From: Mycolicibacter sinensis
GTDB taxonomy: Bacteria > Actinomycetota > Actinomycetes > Mycobacteriales > Mycobacteriaceae
DNA: 64,000 nucleotides
Reading direction: 5' to 3'
Assembly: GCF_001667375.1 (NCBI RefSeq)
Contig: NZ_LZIN01000039.1
Coordinates: 1 to 64,000, forward strand
Under the pieces are notes generated by a model. The model did not search any database. It saw only the letters and a program-made list of their open reading frames with translations, and was not told the DNA's origin. Position numbers and translations under genes: made by a program. How positions within the stretch are numbered: position 1 is the first letter of the stretch; each line of letters opens with the position of its first letter. Of this stretch, positions 19,443 to 36,559 are shown one piece after another.

Positions 19443-20696
19443 CTACGACGGCATCGCGAACAGGCCACCCACCAGCGAGGACCACATCATGTTCGTCAAC
19501 CCGGCGAGCAGGTCCGACACCGACGTGTCGTCCGAGCCCCCGACGCCCGCAGCGAACCCCGCGTCCAACAGGCCCGCCAGCGCGGGATTGTCGACCAGGG
19601 CCGGGATAGCGAAGAGGTCGTAGGTCGCCGGGTCCATCACGTCGGCGACGAAGGCGTCCCAGCCGGTCTGCGCGGCCTTGGCAAGCGCGTCGGAGACCTC
19701 GGCCCAGTCCATATCCGGCCCGTCCACCGACACCGGCGTCGGCACATCGGGCGGTCCGTCATTCCAGCCGTGATCGATGTTGCCGTAGCCCAGATTCACC
19801 AGGATCCGCATGGTCGGCTCCATCAGGTCATACAGCGGCTGTCCGACCACCGGCACGAACAGCAGCGGCCACAGTAGCGGCAGGTACTCGCTGGTGATCA
19901 TGTAGGAGTTGATCAGGCTGTCCGGACTGGACTCCAGCAGCGTCGCCTCGGCAAGCTGTTCGGGGGTCAGGCCCAGGTACGCGATGTGCTGGGTGGCCAG
20001 GCCCATCAGGGCGTTCATGCTGGACAGCAGATTCATCGGGTAGCGCGGGAAGTCGGCGTAGCCGTCGTACTCCAAGGTGTAGATGTCGGTGGGGTACAAG
20101 TCATTCGGCGTCGGGTGGCCTAACGTGACCCCGCCGTGCTCCAGCGAGTCGAAGATGCCCGGCATATTGGCGAAGCCCACCAGCATGCCGCCGTTGGGGT
20201 ACGCCGAGTCGCCGATCAGCACGAAGTGCACGGCCGAACTGGGCACCCCAGCCTCATTGAGCTGTTGCATCGCCAGCGTCGTCAGGGCGGCGCTTTGGGA
20301 GTAGCCGAAGACCGTCACCGGATGCTCGGCGTCGGCCTGGCCACCGTCGAGGAGGCTCTGGACCCGGTCGACCAGGATCCTTGCCCCCTCGGCCAGCGAG
20401 CTGTTCAGGTTGTAGGGCGACGCGGGGGTGGTCAGCACCTCGAGTTCGCCGGCGAAGCCGCGCGGCTGCAGAAACAGCGCCTCCACGGTGTCGGCGTACT
20501 GCTGGCTCGGCGTCGGGATCATGCTGGGCCCCATGATCAGCGCGACGTTCGACCCCGAAAGGCTGCCCCCGTCGGTGGCCGTCAGCGCAACGCCGTCGTG
20601 CGCGAGAGCCGACGACGGCGGCGCTCCCGGCGGCATTCCACTCAGGCCGACCGCCAGTGCGACGACTCCTAAGGCAGCTCGCGGAGCATCAAACAT
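19443..20696 (-). CDS. stand-alone secreted PE-PPE domain hydrolase
   Basis: A 417-residue protein with an N-terminal export signal (PRAALGVVALAVGLSG, Ala-rich cleavage region) followed directly by a PE-PPE (alpha/beta serine hydrolase) domain. GPSMIPTPSQQYADTVEALFLQP opens the domain and the nucleophile is in VFGYSQSAALT, near residue 132. This domain is usually fused behind a PE or PPE targeting module; here there is none, so export is probably by Sec rather than by a type VII system. It likely acts on acyl esters or lipids at the envelope. The last 150 residues are acidic and uncharacterised. Confidence 0.85.
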   Translation of the reverse strand: MFDAPRAALGVVALAVGLSGMPPGAPPSSALAHDGVALTATDGGSLSGSNVALIMGPSMIPTPSQQYADTVEALFLQPRGFAGELEVLTTPASPYNLNSSLAEGARILVDRVQSLLDGGQADAEHPVTVFGYSQSAALTTLAMQQLNEAGVPSSAVHFVLIGDSAYPNGGMLVGFANMPGIFDSLEHGGVTLGHPTPNDLYPTDIYTLEYDGYADFPRYPMNLLSSMNALMGLATQHIAYLGLTPEQLAEATLLESSPDSLINSYMITSEYLPLLWPLLFVPVVGQPLYDLMEPTMRILVNLGYGNIDHGWNDGPPDVPTPVSVDGPDMDWAEVSDALAKAAQTGWDAFVADVMDPATYDLFAIPALVDNPALAGLLDAGFAAGVGGSDDTSVSDLLAGLTNMMWSSLVGGLFAMPS

Positions 20697-20851
20697 CCAG
20701 AACTCCCCGTTGAGGTCGCGCGTCCGCGCGTGAGCGGGCCGCCGTCGAACTGGATGATGTCAATCACACTCTGTTATGTCAAATTAAGCTTGCCAGGGTC
20801 GCGGGCCTGCGGTGATGAACACTCTTCCACCTCAGCCGACCACGGTTCTGA

Positions 20852-20866
20852 GCATTAACTTAATGC
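20852..20866. promoter_or_regulatory. 15-bp palindrome between accD4 and the PE-PPE gene
   Basis: GCATTAACTTAATGC is a perfect palindrome around one central base in an otherwise GC-rich 253-bp gap. It could be an operator for the PE-PPE gene or part of the accD4 transcription end; nothing decides between them. Confidence 0.3.
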
Positions 20867-20949
20867 GGGTACGGCCGACGAGCGTGCGTAAATCCGGTCC
20901 ACTGCCCGGTGTGTCGGGCGGGTACACGCACGCTCGCGGGGAAAGAACC

Positions 20950-27860
<6,911 letters not shown>

Positions 27861-27865
27861 CGGGC

Positions 27866-29779
27866 TCAGGCCTGGTCGGGGAAGGAGTTCGGGGCGGTGG
27901 TGCCGCGGCGCAGGCTGCCGTCCAGGTAGGCGGCCCGGCAGGCCCGCCGGCCGATCTTGCCGCTGGAGGTGCGCGGCACCGACCCCGCCGACACCAGCAG
28001 CACGTCCCGCACGGTCACCCCGTGGCGCACCGCGATCGCCGCCCGGATGTCGTCGGCGATCGGCTGGTGGTCCAGCTTGTGGGCGCCGGGGGCGCGCTCG
28101 GCGACGATCACCAACTGCTCGGAGGTGTCCTCGGCGTCGAACTTCAGCCCGGAGTGCGGGTTGTCGAACGCCTCGGCCGGCAGCTGGTTGGCCGGCACCG
28201 AGAACGCCGCGACGTAGCCGGTGCGCACGGCCCGGCTGGCCTCCTGCGCGGAGTACTCCAGGTCCTGCGGATAGTGGTTGCGGCCGTCGATGATCACCAG
28301 GTCCTTCACCCGGCCGGTGATGTAGAGGTCGTCCTGGTAGTAGGCGCCGTAGTCGCCGGTGCGCACCCAGAAGCCGTTCTCATCGGCGCCCTCGGCCCGC
28401 GACGGGTTGTTTCGGGCCTTCAGCACGTTCTTGAAGGTGTCGATGGTCTCCTGCTCGCGGTTCCAGTAGCCGCTGCCCATGTTGTTGCCCTGCAGCCAGA
28501 TCTCGCCAATCTGACCGTCGGGCAGCTCGGTGGCGGTGTCGTAGTCGACGATGACGGTCCACTGGTCGACGCTGACCCGGCCGGCCGAGGCCTGGGCGAC
28601 CGCATTCGGGGCGTCCTGGGGGACCTCGACGAACCGGTTGCCGTTGTTGAGCTCCTCGCGGTCGACGTAGATGATCCGCGGGCCCTCGTCGGGCGGGGTG
28701 GTGGAGACGAACAGGGTGGCTTCGGCCAGCCCGTAGGACGGCTTGATCGCCTCTTCCCGGAAGCCGTACGGAGCGAACGCCTCGTTGAACTTGCGCAGCG
28801 ACGCCGCCGAGACCGGCTCGCTGCCGTTGAGGATCGCCTTGACGTTGCTGAGGTCCAGCGGCGGGTCGCCTTCCTTGGGCAGCCCGCGGGCCGCGGCGTG
28901 CTCGAAGGCGAAGTTGGGAGCCGCTGAGTAGACCTCGCCGGTCTCGCCCTCCTTGCGGGCCAGCTCACGGATCCACCGGTGCGGCCGGCGCACGAAGGCC
29001 GCCGGACTCATGAAGGTGAACTGCTGACCAAGCACGCTAGACAGCAGGATGGTGACCAGGCCCATGTCGTGGAAGAACGGCAGCCAGCTGACGCCCCGGT
29101 CGCCTTCGCGGCCCTTGAGGGAATCCAGCAACTGGACGACGTTGGTGGGCAGGTTCAGTTGGGTGATCTGCACGCCAGTCGGGGTGCGGGTGGAGCCGGA
29201 GGTGTACTGCAGGTAGGCGATGGTGTCCCGTTCGTACTCGGGCATCACCCAGGTCGATCCCACCTCGGCGGGCACTGCGTCGACCGCGATGACGCGCGGT
29301 CGGGCATTGGCCGGGCGGCTGCGGAAGAACTTGCGCACCCCCTCGGCGGAATCGGCGGTGGTCAGCACCGCCGACGGGGTGCAGTCGTCGAGCACTGCGT
29401 GCAGCCGGCCCACATGGCCGGGCTCGCCCGGGTCGAACAGCGGCACCGCGATGCGCCCGGAGTACAGGATCCCGAAGAACGACACCAGGTAGTCCAGGTT
29501 CTGCCCGCACAGGATCGCCACCCGGTCGCCGGGCTGGGTGACTTGCTGCAGGCGGGCCGCCACCGCGCGGTTGCGGGCGCCGAACTCCGCCCAGGAGAGC
29601 TCGCGGGCGACGCCGTCCCGCTCGGTAGAGAAGTCCAGGAAGCGGTAGGCCACCTTCGGGCCGCGCAGCGCCGCCCAGCGCTCGACGGTTCGCACCAGGT
29701 TGGCGTTGTCCGGGAACCGGATCTTGCCGTCCTTGACGAACGGGTTGTGGTATGCGGCCTGTGCTGGTGCCGGGGCCAT
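27866..29779 (-). CDS. fadD32: long-chain fatty acyl-AMP ligase FadD32
   Basis: Activates the meromycolic chain as acyl-AMP and loads it on the N-terminal ACP of Pks13. The 637 residues equal the family length. It has the adenylation P-loop [16 protein letters not shown], the motif [13 protein letters not shown], the [20 protein letters not shown] hinge region and the C-terminal [15 protein letters not shown] lysine motif. ATG at 29779 is preceded by AGGAGA. First gene of the operon with pks13 and accD4; the 291-bp gap upstream holds its promoter. Confidence 0.97.
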   Translation of the reverse strand: MAPAPAQAAYHNPFVKDGKIRFPDNANLVRTVERWAALRGPKVAYRFLDFSTERDGVARELSWAEFGARNRAVAARLQQVTQPGDRVAILCGQNLDYLVSFFGILYSGRIAVPLFDPGEPGHVGRLHAVLDDCTPSAVLTTADSAEGVRKFFRSRPANARPRVIAVDAVPAEVGSTWVMPEYERDTIAYLQYTSGSTRTPTGVQITQLNLPTNVVQLLDSLKGREGDRGVSWLPFFHDMGLVTILLSSVLGQQFTFMSPAAFVRRPHRWIRELARKEGETGEVYSAAPNFAFEHAAARGLPKEGDPPLDLSNVKAILNGSEPVSAASLRKFNEAFAPYGFREEAIKPSYGLAEATLFVSTTPPDEGPRIIYVDREELNNGNRFVEVPQDAPNAVAQASAGRVSVDQWTVIVDYDTATELPDGQIGEIWLQGNNMGSGYWNREQETIDTFKNVLKARNNPSRAEGADENGFWVRTGDYGAYYQDDLYITGRVKDLVIIDGRNHYPQDLEYSAQEASRAVRTGYVAAFSVPANQLPAEAFDNPHSGLKFDAEDTSEQLVIVAERAPGAHKLDHQPIADDIRAAIAVRHGVTVRDVLLVSAGSVPRTSSGKIGRRACRAAYLDGSLRRGTTAPNSFPDQA

Positions 29780-30030
29780 GCAAAATCTCCTGTCGCGAAC
29801 GTGCGTTCAGTCAGCTGCCGGGCGCGGCCGGCCACCTGCTGTGACCTGTCTGCGGGACCCGGGACCTTACAGATGCTAGCGGGATTCCGATGCCCCTCGA
29901 CGCGCGCTATTGGCCCCGCGGCCCTGGGCGCCATGCTCTTAAATTCTTCTTAATGTTAGAGGTCGGTGCGGCTCGTGCCAAATCAAACGGTACCGCGTGT
30001 GACGGCTATCTCGGGGTCACGCGGGTCACG

Positions 30031-30070
30031 CGGCGGTCCCAGCTTCGCCTCTCCTTCGTCGAGCCCCGCT
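30031..30070. repeat. dispersed 40-bp repeat, copy 1
   Basis: Matches 52529-52568 at 37 of 40 positions, in the same orientation. It abuts the stop of the cutinase-like gene. The rest of 29780-30071 is the fadD32 upstream region and carries an AT-richer patch around 29938-29957. Confidence 0.75.
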
Positions 30071-30071
30071 A

Positions 30072-31136
30072 TCACCCGTGTGGCGGATGCGGCGCATTGT
30101 CGATGAGGCCGCGCGCCCAGTTCAGCGTCCACTCGGTGGCGGGCTGTCCGTCGGAGCTCCACACGGCGGTGGTGCCGTACAGCGCGTGCACCGGCTGACC
30201 GGCGCCACCGGCCAGCGTCTCCAGGGTGGCGGGCAGCCTGCCGATGCTGAACGCCTCTCGCGGAGCGGCGCAGATCAGGTCCCCGCGCGCGCAGATCTCG
30301 TAGGTGCGCTGGTCGAGGTCACCGAATCCGCCGTCGCGGGCGCCGGTCATCGTCAGCCCCATCCCGGACAGGATCGGCAGCTCGTGCAGGGTCACCTCGG
30401 CGCCCTGACCCGGCGGGGTCGGCGGCACGTCGATACCCACGCCGTCCTGGCGGCGGCCGTCGGCGATCAGCGTCACGCCCAGCACCAGGTCCTCATCGAC
30501 CGGGCCGCGCCCGTTGCCGATGTCGCTGGCGACGTCACCGGCGATTACCGCACCCTGCGAGAAACCGACGAGCACATAACTGGTCAGCGGGCACTTCTCG
30601 TTCATTTCGGTCATCGCCTTGATGGCGTTGCGGGTGCCCTCGGCGCGGCTGTCGTTGTAGCTCATCTGCTTGTCGGCCGACAGCGGATTGTGGAACTGCG
30701 CGGTGTAGGGAACGGTGTAGGTCTGCACCCGGGAGGCGTCGAACTGCTCGGCGATGGGCCGGGTGACGGTGAGCAACAGCGCAATGGGGAACTGGGTGGG
30801 GTTCAGCGGGTCGTCGGTGGGCGAGGTCTCCCAGGTGCCGGGCACCGAGACCAGTTGTACGTCCGGGCAGCTGGCGTCCTGATAGGCCGGACGCGGCTTC
30901 TTCACCCGCGGCGGCACCGAGCCGCTCGTGGGGACGCCCGCGGACGGCGGCTCCGCGATCGGCGGGGAGCTCGGGTGCCGAATCCAGATCACCAACACCA
31001 CCGCGACCAGCGCCACCGCCAGGGCCATCGCACCGGCGGCCACCCACGCCAGCAGGCGGCGACGGTCGCGCACCGATTTCGACGGGGATTTCCGGGGGGA
31101 TTTGCGAGGGGATTTCGCGGGCTTCTTGTTGGCCAT
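30072..31136 (-). CDS. membrane-anchored cutinase-like phospholipase/thioesterase (Rv3802c type)
   Basis: Orthologue by position and sequence of the essential mycobacterial envelope lipase next to fadD32-pks13. The 354 residues begin with a Lys/Ser/Pro repeat ([14 protein letters not shown]), then one transmembrane helix and a periplasmic cutinase-fold domain. The nucleophile is in [12 protein letters not shown] near residue 193, and the acid/His region is around [17 protein letters not shown] and [12 protein letters not shown] at 31136, with GAGAAG upstream, is preferred over the GTG at 31148. The repetitive basic tail before the helix is unusual. Confidence 0.92.
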   Translation of the reverse strand: MANKKPAKSPRKSPRKSPSKSVRDRRRLLAWVAAGAMALAVALVAVVLVIWIRHPSSPPIAEPPSAGVPTSGSVPPRVKKPRPAYQDASCPDVQLVSVPGTWETSPTDDPLNPTQFPIALLLTVTRPIAEQFDASRVQTYTVPYTAQFHNPLSADKQMSYNDSRAEGTRNAIKAMTEMNEKCPLTSYVLVGFSQGAVIAGDVASDIGNGRGPVDEDLVLGVTLIADGRRQDGVGIDVPPTPPGQGAEVTLHELPILSGMGLTMTGARDGGFGDLDQRTYEICARGDLICAAPREAFSIGRLPATLETLAGGAGQPVHALYGTTAVWSSDGQPATEWTLNWARGLIDNAPHPPHG

Positions 31137-31173
31137 AGCGCTTCTCACGGTACAGATCGGCTACGGCATGCAT

Positions 31174-31228
31174 GACTCTGCGCCTACCAGGCGATCTACT
31201 CGCACTTTCCCCTGGTGAGCGCAGAGTC
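31174..31228. repeat. 55-bp hairpin element, left copy
   Basis: An imperfect hairpin with 18-nt arms: GACTCTGCGCCTACCAGG and CCTGGTGAGCGCAGAGTC. The same element lies in the same orientation at 32127-32181; the arms are identical and only five loop bases differ. Confidence 0.9.
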
Positions 31229-31273
31229 AATAGGTGAAGTGCGCTCGCCGGCACCCGCTGGCACCATCCCGGC

Positions 31274-32128
31274 ATGGGTCGGTCCGGCAACCAGCCGTTC
31301 ATCGGTTCCGAGGCGTTGCGCGCCGGCACCGTGACCTGGTACGAGCTGGCCAAGCACTACCGCGCGATCATGCCGGACGTCTACCTGGATCGGCGCGCTG
31401 CTCGCACGATGCGGAATCGGACGCTCGCGGCGTGGCTGTGGTCGCGCCGGCGGGCCGTTGTCGCCGGCGCTGCCGCCTCAGCGCTGCACGGGGCGAAGTG
31501 GATCGACGACGACACCCCCGTCGAATTGATCTGGCGCAATGCCCGGGCGCCTCAGGGAGTCATAGCCAGGAGTGACCTCCTTTTGGGCGGTGAAACCCAG
31601 CGGTGGGGCGCGCTTGAGTTCACCACGCCGGAGCGCACTGCATTCGACCTGGGCCGGCGGGGATCGCTTTGGCATTGCGTGGCCCGCCTCGACGCGCTGG
31701 CTTGCGCAACGGGTTTCAAACTCGATGACGTCATGCAGCTGGCGAAGCAACACCCGCACACCAAGGGACTGCGCCAACTCGAAACCGCACTGGATCTTGT
31801 CGACTCCGGCTCCGGGTCGCCGAGGGAGACCAAGCTGCGATTGTTACTGATCAAGGCGGGCTTCCCGCGTCCGCAGACCCAGATTCCGGTGCTCCGCCCG
31901 AACGGTCGCTGGTTTTTCCTGGACATGGGGTGGGAGGACATCAAGCTGACCCTGGAATACGACGGCGATCAACACCGCACCAGCCGCCCGCAGTTCGTGA
32001 AGGACGCCGAGCGCTTGGAGTACATCCTCCGAATGGGATGGACGCACATCAAAGTACTGGCCGAGCACCGCGACGACGACGTCATCTATCGGGTGCGGCA
32101 GGCCTGGAACCACCTGACAGCTCATTGA
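31274..32128 (+). CDS. AbiEi-like / DUF559 putative endonuclease, flanked by hairpin repeats
   Basis: A 284-residue protein. The N-terminal half resembles AbiEi-type antitoxin winged-helix proteins (AGAAASALHGAKWI, ERTAFDLGRRGSL), and the C-terminal 90 residues resemble the Vsr-like DUF559 nuclease fold. Candidate acidic residues are in FFLDMGWEDIKLTLEYDGDQH, followed by RLEYILRMGWTHIKV. Function is unknown; no AbiEii toxin gene is adjacent. It is inserted between the cutinase-like gene and MPT51, which adjoin in M. tuberculosis. A 55-bp hairpin precedes it, and its stop codon overlaps an identical-arm copy. ATG at 31274 lacks a clear ribosome binding site. Confidence 0.8.
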   Translation: MGRSGNQPFIGSEALRAGTVTWYELAKHYRAIMPDVYLDRRAARTMRNRTLAAWLWSRRRAVVAGAAASALHGAKWIDDDTPVELIWRNARAPQGVIARSDLLLGGETQRWGALEFTTPERTAFDLGRRGSLWHCVARLDALACATGFKLDDVMQLAKQHPHTKGLRQLETALDLVDSGSGSPRETKLRLLLIKAGFPRPQTQIPVLRPNGRWFFLDMGWEDIKLTLEYDGDQHRTSRPQFVKDAERLEYILRMGWTHIKVLAEHRDDDVIYRVRQAWNHLTAH

Positions 32129-32181
32129 CTCTGCGCCTACCAGGCGAGCTACGCGCACTTCTGCCTGGTGAGCGCAGAGTC
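32127..32181. repeat. 55-bp hairpin element, right copy
   Basis: 50 of 55 positions match 31174-31228, same orientation. It starts within the stop codon of the putative nuclease gene. It is followed by two short units TGCAGAGT(C/T)AGCGG at 32183-32196 and 32201-32214; the second contains the stop codon of the MPT51 gene. Confidence 0.9.
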
Positions 32182-32207
32182 ATGCAGAGTCAGCGGTCAA
32201 TGCAGAG

Positions 32208-33101
32208 TTAGCGGATCGCGCCGACGATGTCGCCGGACATCGCGCCCAGCTGCGAAGCCCACGATCCCCAGCCGTTGTCACCGGCGGAGAAGTCGAAATG
32301 CCCGTTGTGGCCGTGCACCTGGCGGTACTGCATGTTGAAGAACCGGCCGGAGCCGTGCGCCTGGGCCGGGTCGCCGATCACCGCCGCCGGGTTGGACGCG
32401 CCGCCCATCGGGCTGTAGATCCACACCCGGGTGTTGTTCTGCGCCAAAAGGGTGGCGTGCACCGTCGGGTCGTGCCACTTCCAGCGGCCCAGCTGGGGCG
32501 CACCCCACATGCCGTACGGGTCGACCCCGCCGAAGTTCTGTAGGCCGGCGCTGATCACACCGCTCTCGGTGGTGTGCGACGGCCCGAGGAAGCCCGACAT
32601 CGACCCGGCGAAGCCGAACCGGTCGGGGTGGAAGGTGGCCAGCGCCAGTGCGCCGTAGCCGCCCTGGCCCGCGCCGACCACGGCGTGACCGCCCGGCGCC
32701 AATCCCCGGTTGGCGGCCAGCCAGTCCGGCAGCTCGGTGGACAGGAAGGTGTCCCACTGCTTGGAGCCGTCCTGCTCCCAGTTGGTGTACATGCTGTAGG
32801 CCCCGCCGGCCGGCGCGACCACCGAGACGCCCTTGCCGGCCAACGTGTTCATCGCGTTGCCCGCGGTCACCCAGTTGCTCAGGTCGGGGTGGGCGTCGAA
32901 GGCGTCGAGCAGGTAGACCGCGTGCGGTCCCTGGTTGAGGAATGCCACCGGGATGTCGCGGCCCATCGACGGTGACGGCACCATCAGGTTCTCGAACTGT
33001 GCGGCATGCGCGCCCGCGCCGACCATCACGCCGCCGCCCCACAGGCCCAGCGCCAGCACGGCCACGGACAGCGTCCGCAGCAACTTCGACAGTCCGCTCA
33101 T
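32208..33101 (-). CDS. fbpD: MPT51/FbpD, antigen 85-related protein without catalytic Ser
   Basis: A secreted 297-residue alpha/beta-hydrolase fold protein of the antigen 85 family. It has a signal peptide (LLRTLSVAVLALGLWGGGVMVGAGAHA) and the mature start QFENLMVPSPSMGRDIPV. Where the mycolyltransferases have GLSMAG, this one reads GAGQGGYG, so the nucleophile is missing, as in MPT51. It is therefore likely a matrix- or mycolate-binding protein rather than an enzyme. ATG at 33101 follows GAGGTG; an upstream start at 33140 adds 13 residues before the signal peptide and is less likely. Confidence 0.93.
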   Translation of the reverse strand: MSGLSKLLRTLSVAVLALGLWGGGVMVGAGAHAAQFENLMVPSPSMGRDIPVAFLNQGPHAVYLLDAFDAHPDLSNWVTAGNAMNTLAGKGVSVVAPAGGAYSMYTNWEQDGSKQWDTFLSTELPDWLAANRGLAPGGHAVVGAGQGGYGALALATFHPDRFGFAGSMSGFLGPSHTTESGVISAGLQNFGGVDPYGMWGAPQLGRWKWHDPTVHATLLAQNNTRVWIYSPMGGASNPAAVIGDPAQAHGSGRFFNMQYRQVHGHNGHFDFSAGDNGWGSWASQLGAMSGDIVGAIR

Positions 33102-33216
33102 ACCCACCTCGCTCGTCGGTACAGATTTCGTGGCGATCATCGCCTGCTGGCTCGCGCGCCGGCGATCCGCCGAAGGTAGTCAACCACACGGCGACGGTGG
33201 TCAGGGCCGGAAACCA

Positions 33217-33252
33217 CCGACGGCGGCGACCCCTCCGGGTCGCCGCCGTCGG
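33217..33252 (-). terminator. strong hairpin between fbpA and fbpD
   Basis: A perfect 16-bp GC-rich stem (33217-33232 with 33237-33252) and a 4-nt loop, 18 bases after the fbpA stop. There is no U-run, as is common in mycobacteria. It should separate the fbpA transcript from fbpD. Confidence 0.75.
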
Positions 33253-33270
33253 CGGTGCTTATGTGTAGGA

Positions 33271-34371
<1,101 letters not shown>

Positions 34372-34543
34372 TTACGGTTCTGCCACGCCACCGGCGAATC
34401 GGCCCGACACGGGATTTCCCGCGACCGATGCGCTGCGCTCATGAGGCCATTCCAGCCGGTAAGACCGGACGTGGCCGATAGCTGCGGCCGGGCGACATGA
34501 CGTCGATCACATTTTCGGCGTGGACGTTCGCAAGTCCACCCCG

Positions 34544-36559
34544 TCACGGAACATCGGGCGGCATCCCGGTATAGGGCGGGCGGGTCGGTTTGGGCACGGC
34601 CAGGCCGCATCGGATCAGTTCATCGCGCGGCACCCGCTCGATCCGGTACCGGGTGTAGCTCGGCGAATGCAACACATTGGACAGGAACCGGCGCGGGCCC
34701 ATCGGCGCGCGCACCGAACCCAGCACCGCCGCGGTGTCGGGGCAGCGCAGGGCGGCCTCGGCCTCGGCGACCCAGTCCTGATCCAGGTAGCCCGGGATCA
34801 GCGGATACCACTTGACCCATGGGCCGTCTGCCACCACCCAGTCCCGGAACAGGTCCTTGTCGTGGCCGATCCGGCCGTGCTCGAGCCGTTCGGTATGCGC
34901 CGCAATCGGATTGATCAGCCCGATCTGGTCGATTACCCGAACGTCCAGGCCGGTGTTCATGCCCAACATGCCCATGTTGGTGAAAAAGACGGTGTGGGGA
35001 CCTGTTCCACCCGGATCGGGATCGTCTGGAACGCCGATCCCCGGGGGCACCGGCAGGATGACCGGGACGACGTCCCACTGGTCGTAGTTGCCCGACGGCA
35101 GCAGCAACGCGCCATCGGGGGTGGCCGCGATCGTGCTCAACACCGCGCGCATCCGCGGGTAACCGAGGTAATCCGCGGCGGTCAGCGGGTGGGCGTGGCC
35201 GGTGGCCTGCGAATAGAACCGGCGCTCGTCGACGATCCCAGAGTAGGTGACGCGGGTGGCGTCATCGCCCATTCCCGGCGAGTTGGCCGCCCACAAGGCC
35301 CAGCCGGCCACCGCCAGCCACAGCAGGCCGACCGCGCCGCTGAGCGGGTAACCGGCCTCGCGGTGGAACCGCGCGCCGTCAGGCAGCAGCACCGGGACGA
35401 CGGCCACCGGGGCCAGCATGCAGAACAGCGGCGCCAGCAGCACCCGGCCGTGCATGAAATCGCCGCCCTGGCGAATCCAGTAGGCGCCCTGCAGCACACC
35501 ACTGATCACAAAGAAGCAGACCACCGCCCCCGGGCTCTGCACCAGCCGCGCCCACCGGCCGACCCCGCGCGGCACCGGACGCCGGGGCCGATGCCGTACC
35601 GCCGAACCCACCCACAGCGCCGCGCCCAGCGCCGCCAAAAGCACTGCGGGCGCCCACAAGGCGTAGGGGGCGTTGAAGTTCGCCAGGTAGATCATGCCCT
35701 GCGACCACTTGTCGCCGGCGGCATCCTTGGCCAGCGCGGTACCGGGCACCAGCAGCGCGTAGTAGCCCATCCGGAAGATTTGGTAGGCCACCGGCAGCGC
35801 GCCACCGGCCACCAGGATCAGTGCCCGCGGCCGCCAGTCCCGCGCCGCGATCAGCAGCATGATCAGCGCACCACCGCCGATCAGCGCCAGCTCGGGGCGG
35901 ACCAGCACGCTACAGCCGGCCACGAACGCCAGGGCGGCGGTGAATACTGTTCCGCGGGCACGGGATCGGGGCATCCGTAGCGCCTGCGCCCAACAGACCA
36001 GCATCCACCACAGCAGGCCCAGATAGGCCAGCACCAGGCCGCTCTCCAGTCCGGAGGTGGCGAAGTCGCGAGCGGGCGGCAGCGCGATGTAGACCAGCGC
36101 CCCGGCCGGCAGCACCAGCGCGCGGCGGCCCTGCAGTCCGGGGGCGTACAGCCGGGTGGTGCCCAGCATCAGCAGCGCCACCCCGGCCAGGCTGAGCGCC
36201 AGCGCGAATGCCAGCGCCACGTACTCCATGCGCACCGGGCCGCCGAGCCAGCTGCCGACATACATCAGGTAGGTCCAGGCCGTGGAGGTGTTGGCCTCCA
36301 CCCGTTCACCGGCGTTGAAGACCGGCCCGTTTCCGGCCAGCAGGTTCCGCACGGTGCGCAGCACGATCAGACCGTCATCGGAGATCCAGCGTCGCCGCCA
36401 CGCCCCGATGCCGAACAACAGCAGCACGATCACCACCGCGGCCCACGAGCTCAGCCGCACCGACGGGCTGTAGGCGACCGCCGGCCAGCCCAGTGGCCGA
36501 ACCCGCGGGTCCGGTAAGCCGCCGGGCGCCGGCCGACTAGCCGAAAGCGACGGCAGCAC
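34544..36559 (-). CDS. aftB: terminal beta-(1,2)-arabinofuranosyltransferase AftB
   Basis: GT-C membrane enzyme that caps arabinan with beta-1,2-arabinofuranose. The acidic loop motif after the first helix is RRRWISDDGLIVLRTVRNLLAGNGPVFNAGERVEANTST in sense. About nine helices follow, then a periplasmic C-terminal domain with LRCPDTAAVLGSVRAPMG. The 671-residue frame from ATG 36559 overlaps ubiA by 23 bp and has about 30 extra N-terminal residues compared with the usual 627. An internal start just before VRLSSWAAVVIVLLLFG is possible. It follows ubiA in the operon. Confidence 0.93.
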   Translation of the reverse strand: MLPSLSASRPAPGGLPDPRVRPLGWPAVAYSPSVRLSSWAAVVIVLLLFGIGAWRRRWISDDGLIVLRTVRNLLAGNGPVFNAGERVEANTSTAWTYLMYVGSWLGGPVRMEYVALAFALALSLAGVALLMLGTTRLYAPGLQGRRALVLPAGALVYIALPPARDFATSGLESGLVLAYLGLLWWMLVCWAQALRMPRSRARGTVFTAALAFVAGCSVLVRPELALIGGGALIMLLIAARDWRPRALILVAGGALPVAYQIFRMGYYALLVPGTALAKDAAGDKWSQGMIYLANFNAPYALWAPAVLLAALGAALWVGSAVRHRPRRPVPRGVGRWARLVQSPGAVVCFFVISGVLQGAYWIRQGGDFMHGRVLLAPLFCMLAPVAVVPVLLPDGARFHREAGYPLSGAVGLLWLAVAGWALWAANSPGMGDDATRVTYSGIVDERRFYSQATGHAHPLTAADYLGYPRMRAVLSTIAATPDGALLLPSGNYDQWDVVPVILPVPPGIGVPDDPDPGGTGPHTVFFTNMGMLGMNTGLDVRVIDQIGLINPIAAHTERLEHGRIGHDKDLFRDWVVADGPWVKWYPLIPGYLDQDWVAEAEAALRCPDTAAVLGSVRAPMGPRRFLSNVLHSPSYTRYRIERVPRDELIRCGLAVPKPTRPPYTGMPPDVP

